Shown here in pieces: positions 34,966 to 46,149 of a DNA stretch of 64,000 nt. The notes under the pieces were generated by a model. That model worked only from the letters and a program-made list of their open reading frames with translations. It was not told the DNA's origin and did no database searches. The position numbers and the translations under genes are program-made. The DNA lies in the NCBI GenBank assembly GCA_023525715.1, contig CM042015.1, positions 86,912,250-86,976,249 of the forward strand, given 5' to 3'. Position 1 is the first letter of the stretch; the number at the start of each line of letters is the position of its first letter. The stretch comes from Cichorium intybus. Its lineage: Eukaryota > Streptophyta > Magnoliopsida > Asterales > Asteraceae.

Positions 34966-34966
34966 A
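34460..34966 (-). repeat. 5' LTR of the gag-only copia, part 1
   Basis: Matches 21224-21716. It runs into a compound microsatellite, (AC)n at 34868-34914 and (TA)n at 34915-34957, where a Helitron has inserted. Confidence 0.85.
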
Positions 34967-35247
34967 CTAGTTGTAAGACCCGTGTATTACACGGGATGAC
35001 ATAAAAAACGTATTTAATGAATATCTAAAGATTAAAAACCAAATTTCCATAAGATATGATGAAAATGTTGAAATCATAATGTGTTTTGGAATAAGCCTTC
35101 TTCATACTATAAAATTTAGGATGTGGTAATCGGTTATCCCAAGATCCTATCAGATAACTTCAATTTATCAATTACCAATTTATCCATAACTTATACCCTA
35201 CCAATAACATAAATTTAGGCGTAACCTCATATGGCAATAGATATAAT

Positions 35248-35906
35248 CAAGGTTACCAAACTCGAGATCCTACCTAGGATCGTTTTTTGTTTTGCAAAAT
35301 TGGGATCGTAGGATCGGATCGGATTGTAAGATTCTATCAAAAGCACAAAAATGAAGAAACACATATTATACCATAAGTTCACAAGTTACAAAAAAAAAAG
35401 TTTCAATGATTCAAAATAGCTAATAGAAATTATGAATGCTACTTTGCTTGCTCTTTGCTGGCGCTGCAGGCCTACGACGAAGAGGGTGAGTAAGAGCCTG
35501 AGGTTTGAGCGAGACTGTGAGAGAGGGAGGAGACGAGGAGTCAAGGAGTCTGGACTCTGGAGTATAATGAAAGACAGAAGGAAATTTAGGGTTACAAGTC
35601 TTATAAGTTAGAATTTAATTTTTCAGTCAAAATGTAAAATAAAGTCAAAAATCAAATTTTATTAAACTTAGTAGACTCGGACCAGTATACGATCCCTGAT
35701 CCGAGTCTACGAGTTTACATACAAGTTTGCTACAAAATCAGAGTTTTATTAAACTTAGTAGACTCGGATCGTATACGAGTATACGATCCCCGATCCGAGT
35801 CTACGATTTTACGTACGAGTTTGCTAAAAAACGAGTTTAGTAGAATCGGGATCGTTTTTGAAATCTGGGAGAATTTACGAGTAAACTCGGGAGTTTGATA
35901 ACCTCG
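35248..35906. mobile_element. hAT-type MITE (659 bp) inside the Helitron, TSD GATATAAT
   Basis: Terminal inverted repeats CAAGGTTACCAAACTC (35248-35263) and GAGTTTGATAACCTCG (35891-35906), 14 of 16 bases matching, flanked by a perfect 8-bp duplication GATATAAT (35240-35247 and 35907-35914), the hAT hallmark. The right half has two copies of a block with TAGACTCGGA...CGATCC...TCCGAGTCTA, each self-complementary. A GC-rich patch (35455-35590) is not explained. Confidence 0.88.
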
Positions 35907-36119
35907 GATATAATAGCAGCTCTAATTGTTGCAAAAACTTCAATCCAGCAGCATTTGTGTTCAGCGTTTCGAATAGGATCATGCCCATAGATTTCTCATC
36001 CTCTAATAGAAAAATATCAGAAAAAGTAAAAAAAAAACTCACATTAATATATTTTTAATCCAGCAAAATACCAAATCAGCCGCCTGCTTGACACACGATA
36101 TTGATTTAGTCTCATAAGG

Positions 36120-36293
36120 AACTTAAAATCATAAGGCACTTTGTGTCGAGGGAAAAATATTCCAACACAAGATGAGTACATGTAAACAAAGAAACGTCAT
36201 GGATTAGTAGACAGTCGAGGGAAAAACATTCCAACACACCTCCACCCCTGCAAATAACAGCAGCCTGCATAAAACCAACTCCACCAATGAGAG

Positions 36294-36374
<81 letters not shown>

Positions 36375-38526
36375 TATATATAAGTGGCGAATTTTAAATG
36401 GCTGACTTACCGGACCATAGTAGGAAAAGGTGTTCTCCATAAAAGATACGGCAAGCTGCAGATATACATGCAAATCATAATGTTTAGAAATCATATCATT
36501 GGATGTTGCATGTTGGTATGGAATAAATAGTAGTTACCGGGAGTAGAATTGGTAGTGCAAAGATCGAGCACATACGATGCCGATAAAATTGCCAGTCAAC
36601 ATGGTTATAACAATATCTGCGTGATTAGTCAACAACAGTTACCGATAGTCAACTTTCACAAATTGTAAAATTTATAAAAAGAAATGTGCTTACGCTCTTT
36701 TTTAAGAAGCTTTAAACCCGAGAGAGTTTTATCAAGAGTGGTAATTTCGGTTTCAACAAGGAATCTAGAACGAAAGAAAGAGACTAATCCTCCTTCATGC
36801 CCGTAAAAGTTATAACATAAATAACACTTTTAAATGGTGAAGATATTGAATAATAAGATCTCATACATACTTGCACCACCTATAATGTGCGAAAATCATA
36901 AGAAGACCGAGATGAGCAAATAGTAAGATTAGAGCAAACTCCTTGGACACAAATATTGGTTCAGGGACAAATTTGAAGTTAATGTAATATATACTATAGT
37001 TTACTTTAAATAGAAAGTATGCTACTATAACATTTTGAAGATGATAGATTAGGTTACCAGAAGTAGATAAAGACACGTCCTAGATTGAAGGCGTTAGATA
37101 GATACGTAATTGGATAAGACCACAGAAATGACACAATCTGCCAAAAGGAGCATCTCAAGTGTTAAGATGAGGTGTTAAAGCTCAAAAAATAATAATAATA
37201 AGCACATGCACTAATGCTGCTCCGGTTAAAGTTGATATCACCCCTTAATGTCCATAACCTGTATTCAAGTTGATAGTTATACACAGAAACAGATAAATGG
37301 TATTATTCTTGACTAAATTGATTAGTGTACCTTGAGCATGAGAAGGAACAAAGATGGAGCAAAAAGAAGCACGTTCATCTTCAGTGAAACAGGTGCGCTG
37401 AAAAATGCTGAGCTATTTTAATAATTAATTCTAAAAAGAATATTAAACTTTTTTGTTGAATGGGTGAAAAGTAACAAAACCTGAAAATAATCAAACCCAG
37501 ATGCCATTTCTGATAAAGGAGTGGAATCAAGGAAGCATGGAGAAGAGTCATAGCAAAACAGTCGTTGAAAAGACGAAGCACAAAGTTTGAGTGCAACATT
37601 TTAGACAAACAAAGCAAAGTCAAACCCCACCAAGGTACCTATGAACAAGAAAGAATCCAAATTGTAAAGATTGTATGTAATAATGCTTTGCTTGTTTATA
37701 GATCACAAATCGTTCATACCACATCAGTATTCACATAAACGAATAACTTTATTCCAAGATTCACAATGTAGAGAAACCCAAAGAGAATCTGAAATAACAA
37801 GAAAACGAATATGTAGTCAGATCTTGAAAATATTAGATGAGAAATGTCTCAAAGATCTATCTAGCTTCATATATATAAGAGAACAATTAAGTAGAAGTAA
37901 GAAATGTATTCTGACCTGGGCAGGATAGACCTGGCCTCCTGTAACATATTGTATGGCAGAGTAAACATAAAGAAACCCGACAGGATAAACCAAAGGCCCT
38001 GTGGCCCCTTTCAATAAATCCATCAACCTTTTAGGTCACTCATGCCATTTCTAAGTAAAACTGAAACCACATACGCCCTTCATTCACCATTAAAAAAGCT
38101 TATACTTATTCCAAATGCAAAATTCATAGATTTGGAAACAACATTAATCTATTTGTATCACTTGGCATAAAGGGGGTGTTTAGATGTGCGTTAAAACTGA
38201 TATTTGCTATTTGAATTCCACAAAATTGATTATGATTAAGATTTTCTGTCAAAATAATCAAATTTCAAGTGTCAAAATTGAACCAAATACATGTAAAATT
38301 CTTCAATTAGCAGTAATCACTTTGAAAAGGCACACCCAAACCCAAAGTGTAAATGTAGTTAGTTCCTTTCAAGTAGAAAATATACATGAATTTTGAAGTA
38401 AGAATGTCATAGAAATCAAATGCAGCTCTTTTTTAACACAAAGGGGGCACTAAAACCCCAAAAGGACAAGAAGAGCTAAATTGACCCTCACCTGTAACAT
38501 GTAAGCATCCCAATCAATGTTTGTAT
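36120..38526 (-). pseudogene. ALG3: Captured ALG3 gene fragment (alpha-1,3-mannosyltransferase), about 11 exons with introns
   Basis: Exon pieces of ALG3, the ER-membrane dolichyl-P-mannose mannosyltransferase of N-glycan assembly, lie on the minus strand in the right order: 38526-38492 (IDWDAYM), about 38080-37916 (GPLVYPVGFLYVYSAIQYVT), 37638-37481 (LCLSKMLHSNFVLRLFNDCF), 37397-37331 (LKMNVLLFAPSLFLLMLK), 37258-37208 (STLTGAALV), 37137-37058 (SNAFNLGRVFIYF), about 36983-36871 (NFKFVPEPIFVSKEFAL, FAHYRWCK), about 36800-36694 (HEGGLVSFFRSRFLVE), 36616-36538 (GNFIGIVCARSLHYQFYS), 36455-36411 (LPYLLWRTPFPTMV) and 36264-36120 (LLLFAGVEVCWNVFPST). Most exon edges keep GT..AG sites. The N-terminus is missing, and small indels and a stop near the end make it a pseudogene. 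Introns are retained, so capture was from genomic DNA, not RNA. Confidence 0.88.
36297..36372. repeat. (AT)n tract in a captured ALG3 intron
   Basis: About 38 AT units within the captured gene, between the last two exons. Confidence 0.95.
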
Positions 38527-38896
38527 CTAAAATTAATCACAATCCAAGTGTTAAGAATACAGATTCTTACCTGCAAGTCAAACTAAAATGAAATTCCAAA
38601 GAAAAGTAAGTCAAAAAAATATAAATCAAAGTAACAACACAAAATAAGTAACAATGGCTCCAAAACTGGTTCTACATACTTTGACAATTGACAGCCAACT
38701 TGAAATGAAGTGCCTCTGCAGATATTTAACTTAAGATCCACCTGTCAATTCACGAAATAGAATTTAATTGCATCACTATTCCATCGAATAAGGATAAATT
38801 AACCCACAATTTTTACACGAATCGAAAGAGCACAGGGAAGAATCAAGAATTGATTATTGAGTTTGTGGAGTTTTCTATTCAATATGCATTTCAAAA

Positions 38897-39570
38897 AAAA
38901 TTCCAACCATTCGTCCAACCCCTTCACATTCTTCTTTTATAAGCTTGTGGAGTTTTCTATTCAATATGCATTCCAAAAACACGCATCCAGGATACACAGG
39001 TTTTGGTTTAATTGTGATCTTCCCATTCTTCAACTTAGTTTTCTCATGTACAGTTGCAGCAAATACCTGATATCAAATCACAAATGCATTAGACGCATCA
39101 TTAGGGCCGGTTTGTTTTGTATTCAAAATGGATAAAAATCAATTGAGGGAAAATACCACGGAATCTGAGAATTCTTGAACCGAAATATGATTCTAGAACA
39201 TCATACATTTATCAATTTAACAACTGAATCACATTTCGCAACAAAAGTAATTCAATTGATCAAGGATTTTAGCAGACGGAACCCATATCAGAAAGAAAGG
39301 AGTTGTAATCACAATAGTTAATTACCTCAAACTCGGCATCAGGCAAGTTCTTTGCGAGTGCCTGCATCATCCGTTCAACAGTATCCTTACCTCTTGCTCT
39401 GGAGAGCTTGACGATCCACCATTATGTACCCAGTTCTGAGAGTTTGTCGAGGTTAAGCTCTTCCTTCCAAGACTTAAACTGTTTCTTGGGTTTCTTCAAT
39501 AGTCTTTCTTAGACGTCTTCCCTCCAATTATACAATCTGTTTTCATCTCTTTTCAAGTTGAAAGATATCG
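38897..39570 (-). pseudogene. PTAC13: Captured plastid NusG-like (pTAC13) gene fragment, two exons
   Basis: First exon, about 39570-39326: YNWREDV, KKPKKQFKSWKEELNLDKLS, WWIVKLSRARGKDTVERMMQ and ALAKNLPDAEFE; second exon, 39066 to about 38897: KTKLKNGKITIKPKPVYPGC, VFLECILNRKLHKL and ECEGVGRMVG. This is the NGN domain of the plant NusG homologue pTAC13, a transcription factor of the plastid-encoded polymerase complex. The first exon ends at a GT donor (39325) and the second begins after CAG. Two in-frame stops in the first exon (after WREDV and before WW) and a missing KOW domain show it is not functional. The last part of exon two is partly duplicated: TGTGGAGTTTTCTATTCAAT occurs at 38865 and 38945 on the plus strand. 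Confidence 0.82.
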
Positions 39571-39936
39571 AAAGAAATTAGGAAGGCTAACCGGTGCAAC
39601 TTGCAGAAATCGACGCCATCCATGAAGATTCATATAGAGATTTTAGGTTTTCTAGGCCGAGATTAGTGGAAAGGGTGGGTTATGTACTTCTGGGGGAGAG
39701 AATAGGGACGAGATTGGTGGTGGGATTTCAAACTTCAATGAACTCTTCTCCTTATTCCAGCTAATGAATGCGATAAGTGTGAAACGGAAAGAGGAGATTA
39801 GGGGCGAGATTATGGAGTGACCAGTAACAGTAAATAAATTAGTTTTTTAAAGAAAATAAAAAATACCAGGAAATGACATGTGTCCAACTCAATGTGGAGA
39901 TGACAAGTGTCATTGAGTTACTTATTTATTAGGTTA

Positions 39937-40576
<640 letters not shown>

Positions 40577-41316
40577 GGCTTAGACACCTTAAACCAACAA
40601 CATCCTCCACACGAGACTGTTTGACTGTGTGACTATGCTTCTGCACTTCCGTCAGACTACACCTCGGTCAAGGGCCAACTCTTTCCGTCTGAGAAACTTT
40701 CTCCTATCCAAAATGAGCTTCGGTCTAAAGACAGTGCTGTCTCATATTCTTTTATTACTGCTGCATTCACTCCTCTGACCGTAGCCAAATAAAGCTACTG
40801 CTGTCAAGGTGAATTTTCAATCCTTATAAGGAACTAATGATTGCATTCTCCAGACACAGTTCTTCGGTTAGGATGCAATTCTCTTTTTCATCATAATCCT
40901 TTGGTCTGGTAACTTGCCTCAGTCACCACCAACTTCTGCTGTCTATCTTTGATGTTTCTTTTGCATGTCTAAGTAAAGATGTATCTTCTGATCCGGATGA
41001 GGTGTGACCTTGCTCGGTCATGCTGATATGATATTCTTCATTTCTAACCATTATATTGATCCACTTGGAGAAGCATTATTGCCCTTCTGGGTGGAAAACA
41101 CCCAACACATGATACTGTGTCCAATTGCTGCCCTTCTTGATTAGTCGTACCGGAGTAAGTGACTTGCTCTACCGAGGTCTGATGATCCGTCCGAAGTACA
41201 AACTTCAACAACACTGGTTTTGACTTCGCCTCTGTGTCTAGTTGTTTCGATTAGCTGATCCTCTTCGATTTATGGACTTACTTCGGTTCTGATTAGACTC
41301 CACATTTTGCTTAACA
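40577..41316. mobile_element. Outer LTR (right half), TSD GGAAC
   Basis: Second half of the LTR that starts at 20657; ends GCTTAACA and is followed by GGAAC (41317-41321). No coding sequence. Repeated CTTCGGTC/CCTCGGTC words are characteristic of this piece. Confidence 0.65.
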
Positions 41317-41321
41317 GGAAC

Positions 41322-41470
41322 ATATGCAATACTTAACGGAAAGGAATCGTGAATCCGACCGACTCGCGAAAATGCAATTGATTTTCGCGGACGTTAGTCA
41401 TTTGACGAGTGACATATACGAGACGACAATGGAAGTAAAACGGAAAATAAAAGAAAAATATAATTTGTAG
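41322..41470 (+). pseudogene. Myb/SANT-like, NAM-associated-domain gene, 3' end
   Basis: C-terminal end of the gene begun at 20030. Reading: MQYLTERNRESDRLAKMQLI, FADVSHLTSDIYETTMEVKR, KIKEKYNL and TAG at 41468-41470, the coiled C-terminus of NAM-associated proteins. The codon split by the insertion (GA-A|C-AT) joins in frame to the last residues before 20657 once one GGAAC copy is discounted. Confidence 0.75.
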
Positions 41471-43839
41471 GTTTTTATTTTCTAAATTTTTAGGTTATTT
41501 TCTTTCTAGTTATTTATTTTAATTTTTCTAGTAATGCATTTCTTATTTTATATTTAATGAAATGTTTTTTTTAATTTAAATTAAAAAAATGAATGTAGAA
41601 ATTTCGTAGGCAACCATACTCTATTTTAGATATTCAAATGCATGGTTTCGTAGACATCTACGTGACGCCTATGTGACACTGGTTATAAAATTCTCGTAGA
41701 CAACAATACCCTTTAGCCTAATACAATCAAATTTTACCGATAATAGCCTATAACACAAAGATTGACTTGTTTTTTCTTAAATCCAATTGAACCTTTATTG
41801 TTGTTTGCTCCAATAATAAATATATTTTATGATTTGATTTATTAGTATTCCCTTTTGGAAAGACAATTTTTATTTTTTTTATTTTTATAAAAGTAGCAAG
41901 TCACAAGATACCCTCCAAAACCGTCCAAACTTATACAAAACGAATTTTATCACATTTATTTGAGGGAATTCCCAAATCTCAACTCAGCAAAAATAGTAAA
42001 AACAACCAAACTTATACAAAACGAATTTCACATGTACCAATTATATATAAAAAAAAAAATCCCGAAATCTCATGGGCTTTATACCTTAATTATGGGGATT
42101 TATTTGTCTTCTTAGTATGAACTCACATGATTTTGTTACACTTGCCATGTGTCAAGATCTCGTATATGTAAATCATAAAATTAAAAAAGAGAATCACTCC
42201 TTCCTAGATCATGTCGAATTGAGTGCTAAATGAAGTTCATGCATCGATTAGGTTTGATGTTGTTTATATTATTTCGAAGAAAATGTGAATACGAAGGTGG
42301 GTCATAGACCTGGCTGGTCTCCCCGTGTGAAATATATGGTTGGTTTTGGGCCCAACATAATCTTGCCTAAGTCTATCCAATAAAATACGAACACATATTA
42401 TAAATAATATTTAGTTAGAGCATGCTCATAAGAAAAAGTTAAGTTTTGTTTATTCAATGATTACTATTTAGTTAGAATGTTAGATTATAAAATTGATCAA
42501 GATCTAATAATATACTAATCTAGATTTGTCTTAGGACATCATTTGAGTAGATACATAATTTTATAACAATAATAATTGTGGGACGGTTACAATTGTGTTC
42601 CGATGCTATTAAGCACTTATAACAAATTAGTCAAATAACGCTTATTTTTTAAAACAAATACAGTTACAAGTTAACCAATACTTAAATTTTTAAGTGTTGA
42701 GAAAAAACCAAAATATTATTCACTTCATCACTCTTCCAACATGTCTAGAGAAATCCTCTCATGGGTAATTGGACCCCTTGTAGTCAACGATAAACATTTA
42801 TGGTCTTTCGGAGCTAATTCCAAACGTTATTTACCTAAATAATGTGTATTTGTCATACGTGTTGTTCTACAACCAAAAACGTTGTACTCGAGAAACGAAT
42901 CTTCTACCATTTATGAATATGCTAACCCATAAATCCCCCATAGTGATTAGTTACAAACTAAAACTGATGACCATGAATGACATATAACAACACATTTTAT
43001 TAAAAACCAACAAAAAAATCAGGAGGAAACTCGCACAAATGCAAAGAAAACAAGAAAGCAACTACAAAATAATACATAAAACTAAATACAATAGAAAGGA
43101 AAGGAAAAAGCAAAAAACTTTGAAACCCAAGCCTCCTGTTAATGTTTTAGAGCTATCACCATCAAGTGTAACCACTGGAAGATCATCGCCATGACCAAGG
43201 GCAAAACCGTCCAAACTACGTGAAAATCACAAGATACCCTCCAAATGTCTTGAATTAGATCATCATTATTTGACCAGCAGAAATACTTAATGCAGCTGAC
43301 CAAACAATTGCTTACGTAACAATAATTTGTAGAAACTAGGGCAATTTATCCCACCCGATTTTTACGAAAGAAACACATAACGAAAGAAGAGCAAGACTTG
43401 CAGCAAACCTATGGAACGATCTACTCGCCATAACAAAGAAAAACAGACGCCAAAACCCTGGCATTATGGCAAGTAGCTAGACACCAAAGACCCCAAATTT
43501 TTTCATAGAACACCCAGACACCCCCCCTAGAATTAGTGTAATGCAAGAAACATGTACTTGAACCTTAAAGTCGCAGATACCGAAAAGAAACTCACACATA
43601 AGATCAACCCCCCTGATGACATAACACGAAGAAAAAAAGGACACGAAATAAATGTAGAACTTACAGAGCAAACCTAATTCTTTTACTACCCAAGAAAAAA
43701 AGAAAACGCACACTCTTAATCTACTTTATGGGTCTATAAGCAGCACACAACAAAGACACCTAAATTACATTAGAACCTGCCCAACTAAGCCCAAACCCTA
43801 ACCCATTGTATAACGATGGCCAATTATATGGAGAATAAA
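41471..43839. other. Intergenic AT-rich sequence
   Basis: 3' flank of the NAM-like pseudogene (similar to 4320-4610 at its distal end) and then unremarkable AT-rich DNA. No gene or clear repeat boundary recognised; a minus-strand ORF at 43713-43477 has no known domain. Confidence 0.5.
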
Positions 43840-44065
43840 TGTAACGTCCCCACTTGCACGTACCATAATATTGTCTGTTTTGGGCCATCCAGCGTGAAAA
43901 TTTCCCAGGGGTTCACCTATCCAGAAACTTCTCCCACCCGGGCGCACTTAACTGCATAGTTCTTATGAGATTTGGTGCCCTCATGGCTTTAAAACACGTT
44001 GTGAAAGATAGGTATCCACACTCTGTATAAGGAAATGCTTCGTTCTCCTACCCGGTCGATGTAGG
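43840..44065 (-). mobile_element. Cassandra-type TRIM LTR with a 5S rRNA-derived segment
   Basis: Plus strand from TGTAACGTCCCC to GGTCGATGTAGG. The segment 43901 to about 44000 is recognisably the reverse complement of plant 5S rRNA: TTTCCCAGGGGTTCACCTATCC, then CCCGGGCGCACTTAACTGCA and GTTCTTATGAG, which contains the internal promoter region (A box, intermediate element, C box). A 5S-bearing LTR is the signature of Cassandra TRIMs, which use pol III. ATAAA on both sides (43835-43839 and 44066-44070) could be the target duplication of a slightly truncated solo LTR. The many changes rule out a functional 5S gene. Confidence 0.8.
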
Positions 44066-44109
44066 ATAAAGACTTAATCACTGAGAGGGATAAAGACTTA
44101 AACACAAAA

Positions 44110-44420
44110 TTGTTTCTAGCTTTTCAAATGAACCAGGTGGAGGTTAAGAGTACATAGTTCAATTTTTTTTCCAATTTATGGGAGAGAGAGCCAAAAAGGA
44201 TTGTTGGTTGAGGATAAGATCTACACATGAAAAACTTATGTTCAATAACTTACACCAAGACCAAACCAGGTTCCAAATTGATTTTGCATAAGTACCCATA
44301 AGAAGAATGTGATTTACAGATTCCACCTTCGTATTACACCTATTGCAAAACGATGAGGGGAGATTCATGCCTCTTAATGATAGTTCTTGTAAGGAAGGGA
44401 TGGAGTTTAAACATGCTCTC
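44110..44420 (-). pseudogene. LINE zf-RVT fragment
   Basis: Minus-strand reading LPSSFCNRCNTKVESVNHIL, AKSIWNLVWSWC fits the zinc-binding reverse-transcriptase tail (zf-RVT) of plant LINEs with its C..C..H spacing. Short, isolated remnant. Confidence 0.65.
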
Positions 44421-44889
44421 TAACCGAAGAAATTAACATTTTTATTGTCACCCAATTGTTCCAAAAGTGTTTGTAAGAAAGAATGTTTTATGTACTTCAT
44501 GGATTCATTTCGAAGGTCATATGGGATGAATTTTCTGAAGGTATCAACTTCAAATTATTTTCTGTTTCACATATATTCGACTATTATCATACCATGTAGC
44601 TTTAGGTCATTTAATCCATACCTTCGAGTTACTTGGACTACTCCAGATCATTTTTTACCCAACCTCTTGTTTTGAGTTATTCTAGCATTCTATGGTTGGT
44701 TTTGTTGATCAATTTGTCTTCTAATTGGATCCATGACTTTGAGTATTCAAAACTTTTAACTTGTAATATTTCTTCCATGATATGATTATTTAACTATTTT
44801 GTAATCATTAATTCCCTACAAATTTCACATGGATTATTAGTTGTTTTGCTAGTAACCCTGGTTTGTTGGTAGGAGCAAATATGTTTCTA

Positions 44890-45849
44890 GTTCAAGGTTG
44901 AAAGGTCATTATTGATAAATTACCACCAAAGTCTTCAATTTATTAGGAAGCTTGGGAATATATTACATGTCTATGTTTAAAGTCCCACACAAAGTCTTCA
45001 AATTATTGGAATATTTGACATACCAATTTTTTCAGGATGATGAATTTGGTGAGAAAAAGTTAGCTTGTAATAGTTGGAAGAAATTGATGGCAAGTAAATA
45101 GATGGTGTGTTGGAGTGGGTACCTTATTTTCCATTAACAAGCATTACTTTTTAAATGGCGGTGGCGATTTAAAAGCTTCACTTCAGTCTTTTGTCACTTC
45201 TGATTAACAATATAGATAGGTGTGAAACTTAGACTTGACTTGTATTTTTTTAGGATCTTCCTGTAAATCTTTTCTAGACAATGACATTTTTTGGGGGGCG
45301 GAAAACGTTCGTATGACATGGAACTCTTTTGTTCCTATCAAGTTGAACATCTTGGCTTGTAGATTGGTTTAAATCAAGTGCCTACTTAATCGAACTTAGT
45401 TGATAAAGGGGTCGAGTGTGGTGCATGAACTTTTTTGCTATATATGGTCATAATGAGAGTGTTGATCATCTTTTCTTAATTAGCTTGTCCGGTTGCAGAA
45501 ATTGGAAGGAGCTGTATTGTTTGTCTTGTAACACGATTGTCGATCGGATTACTTGGACGGATAACACAAATTTAAATGCGGCTCAAAGACAAGCTTTTGA
45601 TGGTATTATTATTATTACAACCCTTTGTGTTATTTGGAATTTCGGAATAGCCCTGTGTTTAGAGCGGTCAAGGCGAGGAAGTCAAAGATTTATGATAGGA
45701 TTGCTTCTTAATCTTATTTCTGGATTTTTAGTTAGGAGCAAAAAGTGTACGGTGAATTGGGTTGGTTGCGTTACAAGCGTAAGTGTAGCTATTTCCTATT
45801 TGTAATGTTTGGTTTTTAGCTCATTGCTACATCGTCGCAGAAAAAAAAA
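44890..45849 (+). pseudogene. LINE ORF2 C-terminal fragment with poly-A tail
   Basis: Fragments of the L1-type C-terminal region in different frames: GIYYMSMFKVPHKVFKLLE (about 44955), EKKLACNSWKKLMASK (about 45050), ALLFKWRWRFKSF (about 45145), WNSFVPIKLNILACRLV (about 45320) and NESVDHLFLISLSGCRNW (about 45450), then the terminal VNWVGC. An A-run at 45839-45849 marks the 3' end. Several stops and frameshifts. Confidence 0.75.
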
Positions 45850-45914
45850 GTAAGCAAAACCTAAAATTTTGTGGAGTTTACAAACACATCCTGACGTGTT
45901 ACTGTACTTGAGTG

Positions 45915-46086
45915 TGTTAGTTTAGTTAGTTTTCATACAAGGGCATTAATGTAATTTACTTAGCTTTTTGTTATTTCAGTTAGTTAGTTAGATGTGTTCA
46001 TGTATGTATATATATGTAATCGTCTTCTTCAGTTGAATGCTAATGAGAAACAGAAAATCTTTCAACCTCTTTGTCAAATTACAACA
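45915..46086 (+). repeat. 5' LTR of the copia element
   Basis: 172 bp; TGTTAG..AACA ends. Confidence 0.95.
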
Positions 46087-46149
46087 TGGTATCAGACTGA
46101 ATTCTCGATCCTCTTTCGTTCTTGATTCCTTTTTCGATTCATCTCCGTC

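Noticed and set aside
38857..39135. Plus-strand ORF of 92 codons
   Set aside because: Antisense to the captured pTAC13 exon.
43901..44000. Functional 5S rRNA gene
   Set aside because: Too diverged, single, and embedded in a TRIM LTR.
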